DNA of 56,263 nucleotides from Erwinia persicina NBRC 102418 (lineage in GTDB: Bacteria > Pseudomonadota > Gammaproteobacteria > Enterobacterales > Enterobacteriaceae), in assembly GCF_001571305.1 (NCBI RefSeq), contig NZ_BCTN01000022.1:1-56263 (forward strand), written 5' to 3'. Every line of letters begins with the position of its first letter. The first letter of the stretch is position 1. The notes beneath the pieces were generated by a model that did not search any database, was not told the DNA's origin, and saw only the letters and a list, made by a program, of their open reading frames with translations. The position numbers were made by a program, and so were the translations under genes. Of the stretch, positions 1-8,831 are shown one piece after another.

Positions 1-38
1 CCTAAATCTGGTGCGTCTACCAATTTCGCCACTCCCGC
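1..38 (-). tRNA. leuW: tRNA-Leu (UAG), 5' part only, cut by window edge
   Basis: Read on the minus strand, the segment starts GCGGGAGTGGCGAAATTGG and runs through the D-arm to the anticodon, whose three bases (UAG) lie at positions 4-2. This is the 5' half of a class II leucine tRNA; the variable arm and 3' end lie outside the window. It follows tRNA-Met by 10 nt and is clearly co-transcribed with it. The order tRNA-Met, tRNA-Leu next to asnB matches the E. coli metT-leuW-glnW-metU-glnV-glnX operon. Confidence 0.9.
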
Positions 39-48
39 GCAAAAAAGA

Positions 49-125
49 TGGTGGCTACTACGGGAATCGAACCTGTGACCCCAGCATTATGAGTGCTGTG
101 CTCTAACCAGCTGAGCTAAGTAGCC
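49..125 (-). tRNA. metT: tRNA-Met (CAU), elongator type
   Basis: A complete 77-nt cloverleaf can be read on the minus strand. The acceptor arm GGCTACT pairs with AGTAGCC, the D-loop contains AGCTCAGCTGG, the anticodon arm reads CACTCATAATG (anticodon CAT), the T-arm has GGTTCGATTCC, and CCA is encoded at 49-51. The acceptor lacks the C1-A72 mismatch of initiator tRNA, so it is the elongator methionine tRNA. It is the first gene of the leftward tRNA operon. Confidence 0.95.
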
Positions 126-164
126 ATCTTTTTTCGCGTAACCTTCTGCGGCGTTGCGGGGCGC

Positions 165-193
165 ATTATGCGGAGTTGGCCTAAAAGCGTCAA
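165..193 (-). promoter_or_regulatory. sigma70 promoter of the tRNA-Met/tRNA-Leu operon with GC-rich discriminator
   Basis: On the minus strand TTGACG (193-188) and CATAAT (170-165) are separated by exactly 17 nt. The bases after the -10 are GCGCCCCGC, the GC-rich discriminator typical of stable-RNA promoters under ppGpp/DksA (stringent) control. The first tRNA begins about 40 nt downstream, leaving a short 5' leader for RNase P removal. Confidence 0.85.
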
Positions 194-299
194 CAAGTTT
201 TTTCCCGTTTTTTGTCACAATCGTGTTGTTTGACTGCCTTGTGACCAGGATGTCGATAAAATCAACGAATTCTGAAGTTAACAGACGCAACCGCTAATT

Positions 300-324
300 A
301 AAAACGGGCCGCAGGGGCCCGTTT
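300..324 (-). terminator. Rho-independent terminator of asnB
   Basis: On the minus strand a 9-bp stem (AAACGGGCC with GGCCCGTTT) closes a 5-nt loop and is followed by a run of T. It lies just downstream of the asnB stop codon and separates asnB from the tRNA promoter. Confidence 0.85.
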
Positions 325-345
325 GTGTTGCATAACAACCAACAA

Positions 346-2010
346 TTAGTAAGCGGACTGGTGGACGCCGACGGCGCGGCCTGAAGGATCGTCCATGTTT
401 TTGAAGGCTTCGTCCCATTCGATTGCCTTAGCAGAGGAACAGGCCACTGACGGACCGCCTGGGACGCATTCTGCCGCGCTTGGCAGCGGGAACAGCTCTT
501 CAAAGATTTCGCGATACAGGTAGCCTTCTTTTGACGTCGGCGTGTTGTAAGCGAAGCGGAAGTGCGCGGTTTGCAGCTGCTGATCGCTGATCTGTGCGGC
601 AGCCACTTCTTTCAGGGTGTCGATCCAGCTATAGCCTACGCCATCAGAGAACTGCTCTTTCTGACGCCAGGCGACGCTTGCTGGCAGGTAAGACTCAAAA
701 CACTCGCGCAGGATGTGTTTTTCCATTTTCCCGTTGCTGCCACACATTTTGTCCTGCGGGTTGATGCGCATGGCCACGTCCAGGAATTTCTTATCCAGGA
801 ACGGCACGCGCGCTTCCACACCCCAGGCCGACATCGCTTTGTTAGCACGTGCGCAGTCGAACATATGCAGAGCATGAAGTTTGCGTACGTTCTCTTCATG
901 GAATTCGCGGGCGTTCGGTGCCTTATGGAAGTAGAGATAACCGCCAAAGACTTCATCAGCACCTTCACCGGACAATACCATTTTGATACCCATTGCCTTG
1001 ATTTTACGCGACATCAGGTACATTGGCGTCGAGGCGCGAATAGTGGTCACATCATAGGTTTCAATGTGGTAAATCACATCACGGATGGCATCCAGGCCTT
1101 CCTGCACGGTGAAATGGATCTCATGGTGGACGGTGCCCAGGTGTTCTGCCACGGCTTTTGCTGCGGTCAGGTCAGGAGAGCCTTCCAGGCCGACGGCGAA
1201 GGAGTGCAGCTGCGGCCACCAGGCCTCGCTCTTATCTTGATCTTCTACGCGCTTGGCCGCAAAACGTTTGGTCACCGCAGAGATAATGGATGAATCCAGT
1301 CCGCCTGACAGCAGCACACCATAAGGGACATCTGACATCAGGTGACTTTTCACCGACTCTTCCAGCGCGTTTTTCAGCGCTGCCGTGTCGGTGGCGTTGT
1401 GTTCAACGGCATCATACTCGAACCAGTCACGCTGCCAGTAGCGGCGGATCTCACCATCGGTGCTGGACAGGTAGCTGCCTGGCGGAAACTCTTTCATGCT
1501 GCGGCAAACCGGTACCAGCGCTTTCATTTCTGAAGCCACATACAGGTTACCGTGCTCGTCGTTACCCATATACAGTGGGATGATCCCAATATGGTCACGG
1601 CCGATTAAATAGGTGTTCTTCACGCTGTCATAAAGGATAAAGGCGAACATGCCCTGCAGGTCATCAAGGAAGTCGATGCCTTTTTCCTGATACAGCGCGA
1701 GGATCACTTCGCAGTCAGACTCGGTCTGGAACGCATAGCGATCGCTCAGTTCAGCGCGCAGGGCCTGATGGTTATAGATTTCACCGTTTACCGCAAGGAC
1801 GTGTGTATGGTCTGCATTGTACAGCGGCTGTGCGCCATTGTTGACGTCGACAATCGACAGACGCTCATGAACAAGGATCGCATTGTCATTCGCATAAACA
1901 CCTGACCAGTCCGGGCCACGGTGACGCATCAGACGTGAAAGCTCCAGGGCCTTCTTGCGCAGTTCAGCAGGATCGCTTTTCAGATCGAGTACACCAAAGA
2001 TAGAACACAT
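346..2010 (-). CDS. asnB: Asparagine synthetase B (glutamine-hydrolysing)
   Basis: Makes asparagine from aspartate, glutamine and ATP in the cytoplasm. The protein has 554 residues, the usual E. coli AsnB length. The N-terminus is MCSIFGV, so Cys2 is the nucleophile of the class II glutamine amidotransferase domain (about residues 1-200), followed by RHRGPD and the VNGEIYNH motif. The synthetase half carries the ATP-pyrophosphatase P-loop SGGLDSS near residue 233 and a GEGADEVFGGY motif. The start at 2010 is preceded by a GGAG-like ribosome site. It is transcribed alone, toward the tRNA operon, with its own terminator. Nothing is truncated or unusual. Confidence 0.98.
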   Translation of the reverse strand: MCSIFGVLDLKSDPAELRKKALELSRLMRHRGPDWSGVYANDNAILVHERLSIVDVNNGAQPLYNADHTHVLAVNGEIYNHQALRAELSDRYAFQTESDCEVILALYQEKGIDFLDDLQGMFAFILYDSVKNTYLIGRDHIGIIPLYMGNDEHGNLYVASEMKALVPVCRSMKEFPPGSYLSSTDGEIRRYWQRDWFEYDAVEHNATDTAALKNALEESVKSHLMSDVPYGVLLSGGLDSSIISAVTKRFAAKRVEDQDKSEAWWPQLHSFAVGLEGSPDLTAAKAVAEHLGTVHHEIHFTVQEGLDAIRDVIYHIETYDVTTIRASTPMYLMSRKIKAMGIKMVLSGEGADEVFGGYLYFHKAPNAREFHEENVRKLHALHMFDCARANKAMSAWGVEARVPFLDKKFLDVAMRINPQDKMCGSNGKMEKHILRECFESYLPASVAWRQKEQFSDGVGYSWIDTLKEVAAAQISDQQLQTAHFRFAYNTPTSKEGYLYREIFEELFPLPSAAECVPGGPSVACSSAKAIEWDEAFKNMDDPSGRAVGVHQSAY

Positions 2011-2243
2011 ATACAGCTCCCTAACGACTTACCTTGCGGTGATGATATTGGTTTAAAGCGACAGTTATCGCGTCATGACTATGAAAATGCGCTAAGCCGT
2101 CAGGTGATGCAAGTATTTTAGTCATTAGGTGAAAAATAGCCCGTTGCCCCGGCTTGATCCTTAGCGGATATTCATTTTTTTGGTCTTTTTATTGAGGAAT
2201 GTGCAATAGATGATAAAAAGTGGATGAAAAATGTCCAGCGAGG

Positions 2244-2270
2244 AAAAAGGCATTGCCCGGCAGGCCGGGC
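2244..2270 (-). terminator. Probable terminator after nagD
   Basis: On the minus strand, GCCCGGC (2270-2264) and GCCGGGC (2261-2255) form a 7-bp GC stem 16 nt beyond the nagD stop, followed by AATGCC and five T. The T run is offset from the stem, so the terminator may be inefficient. It would end the nagBACD transcript. Confidence 0.6.
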
Positions 2271-2286
2271 AGGGAAGGTGTAAAGA

Positions 2287-3039
2287 CTAGATAATGTCGA
2301 TATCGGCAACCGAAGGGTAGATCCAGGTGGGGCGGAACGGCATGGCGTCGACGTCACTGAGCGTGGAAACCCCCGACAGCACCAGAATGGTTTCCAGTCC
2401 GGCCTGAAAACCGGCAAGAATATCCGTGCGCAGGTTGTCACCCACGATCACCGTCTCTTCTGAATGCGCCTGCATCTTGTTCAGCGCGGCACGCATAATC
2501 CACGGGCTGGGTTTACCGACGTAAAATGGCTGGCGGCCGGAGATCTTTTCGATACCGGCACACAACGCACCGCAGGCCGGCGAGAAACCGTGGCCGTGGC
2601 TGTCCGGATTGGTAGCGATAAAACGCGCACCGTTCGCCACGAACCAGGCGGCTTTATGCATCATGTCCCAGTTAAAGGAGCGGGTCTCACCCACGATCAC
2701 AAAGTCGGGGTTGATATCCGTGATGGTAAAACCGGCCTTGTACAGCTCATGGATCAGGGCCCCTTCGCCGACGACATAGGCTTTCTTCCCTTCCTGGCGC
2801 TTCAGAAAATCTGCCGTGGCCATCGCTGAGGTATAGAAGACGCTGTCCGGCAGCTCAATGCCGGCGGAGGCAAAGCGGTTTGACAGATCCATGGCGGTTT
2901 GCGAAGGATAGTTCGTCAGCACCACCAGAGGCATATTATTGCCGACGATACGCTGTAAAAACTCGCGAGCGCCAGGTACGGCCGTATTATCGTGCATCAG
3001 CACGCCGTCGATATCGCAGATAACGTTCTTTATCGTCAT
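2287..3039 (-). CDS. umpH: Ribonucleotide monophosphatase NagD (UmpH), HAD superfamily
   Basis: HAD-family phosphatase acting on nucleoside 5'-monophosphates (UMP, GMP) in the cytoplasm; in E. coli it is the last gene of the nag operon. The protein begins MTIKNVICDIDGVLMHD, containing the DxDG motif with the nucleophile Asp. Motif II is VVLTNYPS, and the C-terminal part has the conserved lysine in KPSPWI and the VGDNLRTDI metal-binding motif. I place the start at 3039, giving 250 residues as in E. coli. An in-frame ATG at 3057, which follows the nagC stop directly, would add six residues (MMESER) and has a GGAAG upstream, so it cannot be ruled out. It is translated within the nagBACD operon. 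Confidence 0.95.
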   Translation of the reverse strand: MTIKNVICDIDGVLMHDNTAVPGAREFLQRIVGNNMPLVVLTNYPSQTAMDLSNRFASAGIELPDSVFYTSAMATADFLKRQEGKKAYVVGEGALIHELYKAGFTITDINPDFVIVGETRSFNWDMMHKAAWFVANGARFIATNPDSHGHGFSPACGALCAGIEKISGRQPFYVGKPSPWIMRAALNKMQAHSEETVIVGDNLRTDILAGFQAGLETILVLSGVSTLSDVDAMPFRPTWIYPSVADIDII

Positions 3040-3057
3040 GCGTTCAGATTCCATCAT

Positions 3058-4281
3058 TTAATTAACTTCCAGCAGTCGTTGCAGCAAAATGCCATTGAGC
3101 ATCGCCCGTTTTGCCAGAGCAAAAGCACCAATCGCCGAACGATGATCGATCGCCGAGCGCACCACCGGCAAATTTTTACGGAACGCATTTAGCGCCTGGG
3201 TATTAATGCAGCCTTCAATGGCAGGTAGCAGCACTTTGTCGGCTTCCATTATTTCACCCGCGATGACAATTTTTTGCGGATTGAACAGGTTAATGGCGAT
3301 GGCGATGGCTTTACCAAGATGGCGTCCAACGTGCTCGATGACTTCCGCCGCCAAAGCGTCGCCACGGTTGGCGGCACGGCAGATGGGCTGAATGTGACAG
3401 TCGTCCAGTGTGAGACTGCTTGGATAGCCCTGGTTCAACAGATGTCGTACACGGTTTTCAATCGCACTGTTGGCAGCAATGGTTTCCAGACAGCCAAAGT
3501 TGCCGCAGTGACAACGTTCGCCCAGCGGATCGACCTGGATATGTCCCAGCTCTCCCACGTTACCGTTACTGCCGAGGAAAATATGCCCGTTGGCAATAAT
3601 ACCGGCCCCCGTACCGCGATGAACACGCACCAAAATGGAGTCTGCACAGTCACGCGATGCGCCAAAATAGTGCTCCGCCAGCGCCAGGCTGCGAATATCG
3701 TGGCCGACAAAACTGGTGACGTTAAACCGTTTTTCAAGGTTGGCAACCAGTGGCCAGTGACTGACATTAATATGAGGCATATAACGGATAATGCCGTTAT
3801 TCGGGTCGACCAATCCGGGCAGAATGACGGAGATAGCGATCAGCTCGCGCAGCTTGCGCTGATGAAGTTCTGAAAAGTCGGCAATGGCCTTGAACAGCGC
3901 ATTTTCCAGTGTTTCCTGAGTGCGTTCAGGCAGTGAGTAGTGCTCTTCCGCCAGCGATTTACCACTCAGATCGAACAGCGTGACAGTCGCATCATGACGG
4001 CCCAGTCTGACACCAATCGTGTTAAACCCCCGGGTTTCCGTGATGATGGAGATGGCACGACGGCCTCCGGTAGAGGCCTGCTGATCGACTTCTCTGATCA
4101 GACCACGGTCAATAAGCTGACGCGTGATCTTGGTAACACTGGCGGGGGCGAGCTGACTGTGCTCGGCAATCTGGATTCGAGAGATAGGGCCCTGCTGATC
4201 GATCAGCCGGTAAACGGCCGCACTATTAAGTTGTTTAACAAGATCAACATTTCCGATTTGTGCCTGGCCGCCGGTGGTCAT
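3058..4281 (-). CDS. nagC: N-acetylglucosamine repressor NagC (ROK family)
   Basis: Transcription factor that represses nagE and nagBACD, and in E. coli also controls chiP, glmU and fim genes; binding is relieved by GlcNAc-6-phosphate. It has 407 residues. An N-terminal winged helix-turn-helix (about residues 15-80, SRIQIAEHSQLAPASVTKITRQL) precedes a ROK-type sugar-kinase fold with the zinc-binding signature CHCGNFGCLETIA. It sits 7 nt downstream of nagA, so translation is probably coupled. The operator-like sites found at 6444-6467, 6540-6560 and 14721-14745 are its likely targets in this window. Confidence 0.97.
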   Translation of the reverse strand: MTTGGQAQIGNVDLVKQLNSAAVYRLIDQQGPISRIQIAEHSQLAPASVTKITRQLIDRGLIREVDQQASTGGRRAISIITETRGFNTIGVRLGRHDATVTLFDLSGKSLAEEHYSLPERTQETLENALFKAIADFSELHQRKLRELIAISVILPGLVDPNNGIIRYMPHINVSHWPLVANLEKRFNVTSFVGHDIRSLALAEHYFGASRDCADSILVRVHRGTGAGIIANGHIFLGSNGNVGELGHIQVDPLGERCHCGNFGCLETIAANSAIENRVRHLLNQGYPSSLTLDDCHIQPICRAANRGDALAAEVIEHVGRHLGKAIAIAINLFNPQKIVIAGEIMEADKVLLPAIEGCINTQALNAFRKNLPVVRSAIDHRSAIGAFALAKRAMLNGILLQRLLEVN

Positions 4282-4288
4282 TAAATAT

Positions 4289-5437
4289 CTACTCGCTTAA
4301 GACCTCGTTACCATTAACGATGGTCCGGGTGATTTTGTAATCGCGGGTGAACACGGTCAGATTGGCCACTTTTCCGGCTTCAATCGTCCCTAAACGTGCC
4401 TCTACCCCCATTGCGCGGGCTGGGTAAAGCGTTGCCATACGAAGCGCTTCATCAAGTGCGATGCCGACATGTTCGACGCTGTTAGCTACCGCTTCGATCA
4501 TAGTCAATGCAGAACCACTGAGCGTGCCATTCTCATCAACACACAGCCCGTTGCGATAGTATATTGTTTTACCAGCAAAAATGAACTGATCAATGGCAGC
4601 GCCTGCTGGTGCCGTCGCGTCGGTAACCAGGATCAGCTTGTCACCTTTGATTCGTTTAGCATTGCGAATGTTTGCGTAATGGACGTGGAGCCCATCGGCA
4701 ATAATGCCGCACCAGACCTCAGAAGAGTCAAACAGCGCGCCGATCAGACCAGGCTCGCGGCCGCTGGTGGTCGGCATGGCGTTATAGAGATGCGTCGCAA
4801 AGGAAACCCCGGCGTCAATCCCGGCGAGGGCTTCATCATAGGTGCCGTGTGAATGGCCGGCAGAAATCACAATGCCGGCATCACGCAACTGACGGATTAC
4901 AGCGGCATCGACTTTTTCCGGAGCGAGTGTGATTTTGCCGATCACATCGGCATTGGCGCACAGAAAGTCAACCAGCGCCTGATCGGGCGCCCGGATCAGA
5001 TCGGGATTGTGCGTGCCTTTTTTCAACGGATTGAGCCACGGCCCTTCAAGATGTAGACCCAGCGCCTGATTGCTGTTCTGGGCCAGCCAGGCACGCATCA
5101 CCTCAACAGCACGCTTCATCAGTTCATCTGTGCTGGTGATAAGCGTTGGCAAAAAGCTGGTGCAACCCGATTTCTCGTTGGCTTTTTGCATCGTTTGCAG
5201 CGTTTCAACGCTGATAGCGGCAATATCATCATTAAACTGCACGCCACCACAGCCATTTAACTGCAGATCAATAAAACCAGGAGCAATAATCGCGCCATCC
5301 ACCTGACGCGTTTCAATGCCTGTGGGCAGATCTTCCAGTGGGCAGATGCGTTCAATCAGACCATTGGCGATGACAACCGCATGGCGATCGAGGATTTTGT
5401 GGCCAGTGTAAATGCGGCCCTGGGTTAATGCGTACAT
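4289..5437 (-). CDS. nagA: N-acetylglucosamine-6-phosphate deacetylase
   Basis: Removes the acetyl group from GlcNAc-6-P, giving glucosamine-6-P plus acetate. It has 382 residues, the standard length. The amidohydrolase barrel shows the metal and active-site segments HLEGPWLNP (catalytic Glu), [12 protein letters not shown] and THLYNAM (metal His residues) and [10 protein letters not shown] (catalytic Asp). The N-terminal segment reads [14 protein letters not shown], with the Gln found in E. coli NagA where many amidohydrolases have a His-x-His pair. An AGGAGA ribosome site precedes the ATG. It lies 97 nt after nagB in the operon. Confidence 0.97.
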   Translation of the reverse strand: MYALTQGRIYTGHKILDRHAVVIANGLIERICPLEDLPTGIETRQVDGAIIAPGFIDLQLNGCGGVQFNDDIAAISVETLQTMQKANEKSGCTSFLPTLITSTDELMKRAVEVMRAWLAQNSNQALGLHLEGPWLNPLKKGTHNPDLIRAPDQALVDFLCANADVIGKITLAPEKVDAAVIRQLRDAGIVISAGHSHGTYDEALAGIDAGVSFATHLYNAMPTTSGREPGLIGALFDSSEVWCGIIADGLHVHYANIRNAKRIKGDKLILVTDATAPAGAAIDQFIFAGKTIYYRNGLCVDENGTLSGSALTMIEAVANSVEHVGIALDEALRMATLYPARAMGVEARLGTIEAGKVANLTVFTRDYKITRTIVNGNEVLSE

Positions 5438-5534
5438 AGCTATTCTCCTGACTTTCCTGATATTGCTTGTCCTGCCGTCAGAAATTTTCTTCCGGCAGGC
5501 ACCAATCTGTCATGACAGCGCCCGTCAGGGACGA

Positions 5535-6335
5535 TCACAGATCTTTGATATTTCCTGCTTCCATCTCGCGGAAATATTTCACCGTTTTCATTTTCAACTC
5601 CATGGTGGCCGGTTCGTCACACACCACCACGGCTTTAGAATGGAGTTGCAGACAGCTGATAGTCCACATATGGTTCACGTTGCCTTCAACGGCGGCCTGC
5701 AGTGCCTGTGCTTTGAGATGACCGGTAACCAGGATCATGACTTCTTCTGCATCCAGCAACGTACCCACGCCTACGGTCAGGGCATACTTGGGGACCTGAT
5801 CAACGTCACCGCCAAAGAAGCGTGAGTTAGCAATACGGGTCTCGTGAGTCAGGGTTTTGATGCGGGTACGTGAAGCCAGTGATGAAGCCGGTTCGTTAAA
5901 GGCAATATGACCGTCGTTGCCTACGCCACCCATAAATAAATGGATTTTGCCGTAAGCACGGATCTTTTCTTCATACTGGCGACATTCTGCGTCAATATCT
6001 GGGGCATTACCATTGAGAAGATTGATATTTTCAGTTGGAATATCAACGTGATCGAAAAAGTTACGGTACATAAAGCTGTGATAGCTTTCCGGATGCTCTT
6101 TTGGCAGGCCAACGTATTCGTCCATATTGAACGTCACTACATGCTTGAAGCTAACCTGGCCCGCTTTGTGCATCTCAATCAGGTGCTTGTACGCTTCCAG
6201 CGGGGTGCCGCCGGTAGGCAGACCCAGAACGAAGGGACGGTCAGCCGTTGGTTTGAACGCATTGATACGGTTAACAATATGGCGTGCTGCCCATTTTCCG
6301 ACCTGGGCTGGCATTGCCAGAGGAATCAGTCTCAT
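5535..6335 (-). CDS. nagB: Glucosamine-6-phosphate deaminase
   Basis: Converts glucosamine-6-P to fructose-6-P and ammonia, feeding amino sugar carbon into glycolysis; the E. coli enzyme is a hexamer activated by GlcNAc-6-P. The 266 residues match the usual length. Visible motifs are [13 protein letters not shown] near residue 40, FNMDEYVGL (catalytic Asp72 region), and [16 protein letters not shown], which holds the catalytic Asp141, His143 and Glu148. A GAGGTG ribosome site sits just upstream of the ATG. It is the first gene of nagBACD and is divergent from nagE across a regulatory gap of 334 nt. Confidence 0.97.
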   Translation of the reverse strand: MRLIPLAMPAQVGKWAARHIVNRINAFKPTADRPFVLGLPTGGTPLEAYKHLIEMHKAGQVSFKHVVTFNMDEYVGLPKEHPESYHSFMYRNFFDHVDIPTENINLLNGNAPDIDAECRQYEEKIRAYGKIHLFMGGVGNDGHIAFNEPASSLASRTRIKTLTHETRIANSRFFGGDVDQVPKYALTVGVGTLLDAEEVMILVTGHLKAQALQAAVEGNVNHMWTISCLQLHSKAVVVCDEPATMELKMKTVKYFREMEAGNIKDL

Positions 6336-6443
6336 CTTGCACCTCGTAGTAGCAGAGTTGGGAATAGAGTAAAACGGTGATCTGTCTGAGCGCTGACTAA
6401 GCGTAACCCGATTGGCACAGGCTGACAGTGGGTTTTATCCGTT

Positions 6444-6467
6444 TTGATTTTTCGGATCATAAAATAA
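6444..6467. promoter_or_regulatory. Probable NagC operator on the nagB side
   Basis: A 24-bp imperfect palindrome with arms TTGATTTTTC and GATCATAAAATAA, rich in A/T with a central CGGATC, as in known NagC boxes. It lies in the nagB-nagE gap about 110-130 nt before the nagB ATG. Its centre is 94.5 bp from that of the second box, nine helical turns, which allows both sites to sit on the same DNA face. Confidence 0.7.
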
Positions 6468-6512
6468 GTTTGTGCAGTTAGCCAGTCACATGCTAACAAT
6501 AATGCGTTTTTA

Positions 6513-6528
6513 AGTGATTTTTGTCACA
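6513..6528. promoter_or_regulatory. CRP (cAMP receptor protein) binding site
   Basis: AGTGA-TTTTTG-TCACA matches the CRP consensus TGTGA-N6-TCACA at nine of ten conserved positions. It sits between the two NagC-type boxes of the nagB-nagE divergent region, the same arrangement as in E. coli, where cAMP-CRP activates both transcripts and helps the NagC repression loop. Confidence 0.8.
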
Positions 6529-6539
6529 TAAATGCAGGT

Positions 6540-6560
6540 TTAATTTGCGAAGCGAATTAA
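6540..6560. promoter_or_regulatory. Probable NagC operator on the nagE side
   Basis: A nearly perfect 21-bp palindrome, TTAATTTGC-GAA-GCGAATTAA in form (one mismatched pair), matching the high-affinity NagC site upstream of nagE in E. coli. It lies immediately upstream of the proposed nagE -35 element at 6567. Confidence 0.8.
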
Positions 6561-6566
6561 TTTTTT

Positions 6567-6595
6567 TTTACACTTCGCTTCGTGGTGTGTAGTGT
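6567..6595 (+). promoter_or_regulatory. Candidate nagE promoter
   Basis: TTTACA (6567-6572) and TAGTGT (6590-6595) are separated by 17 nt and lie just downstream of the nagE-side NagC box. The -10 is a moderate match, as expected for a CRP-dependent promoter. About 70 nt of leader would follow before the nagE start. Confidence 0.5.
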
Positions 6596-6669
6596 CGAAC
6601 TGACAAAAAAAAGCCGTGAAAAAAAACAGACGGTTTTTGCCGCCCTAACCGGGCTCACAGGGGGAAATG

Positions 6670-8619
6670 GTGAATATTCTAGGATTCTTTCAAAGATTAG
6701 GGCGGTCGTTACAGCTGCCTATCGCAGTGTTGCCTGTTGCCGCACTGATGCTGCGCTTCGGCCAGCCTGATTTACTCAATATGCCGTTTATTGCGCAGGC
6801 GGGCGGGGCCATATTTGACAACCTCGCCCTTATCTTCGCGATTGGTGTGGCATCTACCTGGTCCAAAGACAACGCCGGCGCGGCAGCCCTTGCCGGTGCC
6901 GTGGGGTATTTCATTCTGACCAAGGCAATGGTCACCATTAATCCGACGGTCAATATGGGCGTGCTGGCGGGGATCATCACCGGTCTGGTTGCCGGTATGG
7001 CCTACAACCGCTGGTCTGACATTAAGCTGCCGGACTTCCTGAGTTTCTTCGGTGGCAAACGTTTCGTTCCGATTGCGACCGGTTTCTTCTGTCTGGTGCT
7101 GGCGGCGGTATTTGGTTATGTCTGGCCACCGGTACAGGCCGGCATCCATGCAGGCGGTGAGTGGATCGTCTCGGAAGGGGCCTTCGGTGCGGGTATCTTC
7201 GGCTTCGTTAACCGTCTTCTGATCCCAACGGGCCTGCATCAGGTACTGAACACTATTGCCTGGTTCCAGATCGGTGAGTTCACCAATGCGGCGGGTGCGG
7301 TCTTCCACGGTGATATCAACCGTTTCTATGCGGGTGATGGCACGGCGGGGATGTTTATGTCGGGCTTCTTCCCGATCATGATGTTCGGTCTGCCGGGTGC
7401 TGCGCTGGCAATGTACCTGGCGGCACCAAAGGCGCGTCGTCCGATGGTAGGCGGTATGCTGCTGTCCGTTGCCGTCACCGCATTCCTCACCGGCGTAACT
7501 GAACCGCTGGAATTCCTGTTCATGTTCCTGGCACCGATGCTGTATCTGATCCACGCCATCCTGACCGGGATCAGCCTGTTTGTTGCCACCTCACTGGGCA
7601 TTCATGCGGGCTTCTCCTTCTCTGCGGGCGCCATCGACTATGCCTTAATGTATAAACTGCCGGCGGCCAGCCATAACGTCTGGTTACTGCTGGTGATGGG
7701 GCTGGTGGCGTTTATTGTTTACTTCGTGCTGTTCAGTGCGGTGATTCGCATGTTGAACCTGAAAACACCGGGCCGTGAAGATGAAGGCGACCTGCTGGTC
7801 AAAGATGAGGCCAACAGCAACACCGAAGAGCGGCTGGCTGATCTTTCCCGCCAGTACATTGGCGCGATTGGCGGATCAGATAACCTGAAGGGAATTGATG
7901 CCTGTATTACCCGTCTGCGTTTGTCAGTAAAAGATGCCTCGCTGGTGAATGATGCGCAGTGTAAACGCCTCGGTGCGTCCGGCGTGGTGAAACTGAATAA
8001 GCAAACCATTCAGGTCATTGTGGGGGCGAAAGCCGAATCCATCGCTGAAGAGATGAAAAAACAGATCGCGAAAGGGCCGGTGGCGGCAGCGGCGGCAGTG
8101 AGTGCTGCACCGATGACTCCGACGGCTGTACCTCAGGCTGTGCCTAATGTGGCGAAAGGAATTGTAGGTTCGCTGGTGGCACCGGTTAGCGGCACGGTCG
8201 TGGCCATTGAGCAGGTACCGGATGAAGCCTTCGCCAGTAAAGCCGTTGGTGACGGTCTGGCGATCAAGCCCACCGGCAGTACGGTGGTGGCACCGGCTTC
8301 CGGCACCCTGGTTAAGATCTTTAACACCAACCATGCCTTCTGCCTCGAAACGGAAAAGGGTATCGAAATCGTTGTGCATATGGGACTCGATACGGTGGCG
8401 CTGGAAGGTAAAGGCTTCACGCGTCTTGCCGAAGAGGGCGCGACGGTGGTGGCCGGTCAACCGGTGCTGGAGATGGACCTGGCATTCCTTAACGCCAATG
8501 CCCGTTCGATGATCAGCCCCGTGGTGGTCAGCAACATCGAAGATTTCGCCGGGATCACCCTGCTCGCCGGTGAAACGGTGGTGGCAGGCGAAACGCGGAT
8601 ATACGAAATTAAAGGCTAA
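6670..8619 (+). CDS. nagE: PTS N-acetylglucosamine transporter, fused EIICBA
   Basis: Imports GlcNAc and phosphorylates it to GlcNAc-6-P. Domains in order: membrane EIIC (about residues 1-370, around ten hydrophobic segments), EIIB (about 390-470) with the phosphocysteine in GIDACITRLR at residue 412, then an Ala/Pro-rich linker and EIIA (about 500-645) with the phosphohistidine in EIVVHMGLDT near residue 570. I chose the GTG at 6670 because AGGGGG sits 5 nt before it but almost touches the in-frame ATG at 6667; this gives 649 residues against 648 in E. coli. It is monocistronic, divergent from nagBACD, under NagC and CRP. Confidence 0.97.
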   Translation: MNILGFFQRLGRSLQLPIAVLPVAALMLRFGQPDLLNMPFIAQAGGAIFDNLALIFAIGVASTWSKDNAGAAALAGAVGYFILTKAMVTINPTVNMGVLAGIITGLVAGMAYNRWSDIKLPDFLSFFGGKRFVPIATGFFCLVLAAVFGYVWPPVQAGIHAGGEWIVSEGAFGAGIFGFVNRLLIPTGLHQVLNTIAWFQIGEFTNAAGAVFHGDINRFYAGDGTAGMFMSGFFPIMMFGLPGAALAMYLAAPKARRPMVGGMLLSVAVTAFLTGVTEPLEFLFMFLAPMLYLIHAILTGISLFVATSLGIHAGFSFSAGAIDYALMYKLPAASHNVWLLLVMGLVAFIVYFVLFSAVIRMLNLKTPGREDEGDLLVKDEANSNTEERLADLSRQYIGAIGGSDNLKGIDACITRLRLSVKDASLVNDAQCKRLGASGVVKLNKQTIQVIVGAKAESIAEEMKKQIAKGPVAAAAAVSAAPMTPTAVPQAVPNVAKGIVGSLVAPVSGTVVAIEQVPDEAFASKAVGDGLAIKPTGSTVVAPASGTLVKIFNTNHAFCLETEKGIEIVVHMGLDTVALEGKGFTRLAEEGATVVAGQPVLEMDLAFLNANARSMISPVVVSNIEDFAGITLLAGETVVAGETRIYEIKG

Positions 8620-8645
8620 CAGCGTCATTGAGTGCGACTGTGGCA

Positions 8646-8673
8646 GGGCGGGAAGCGATTCCCGCCCTTTTTT
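8646..8673 (+). terminator. Rho-independent terminator of nagE
   Basis: A 9-bp stem GGGCGGGAA/TTCCCGCCC closes the 4-nt loop GCGA and is followed by six T. Confidence 0.92.
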
Positions 8674-8831
8674 ATGTGATTCCCGCAACAAACGGTTGTT
8701 TCCCCTGTCAGCTTTGTGGATCATACTCCGATATTTCATAGCTAAATTATACTTGTCATTCTTCCGGTAGCCGCCTGGCGACAACCTGAAGAAATGAGAG
8801 CCAATGCCCAGCATTAATTGAGGAAATTGAG

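Noticed and set aside
562..1293. 243-codon plus-strand frame opposite asnB
   Set aside because: It is entirely antisense to a well-conserved gene, has low-complexity His/Phe-rich text from reverse-complement coding bias, and no ribosome site.
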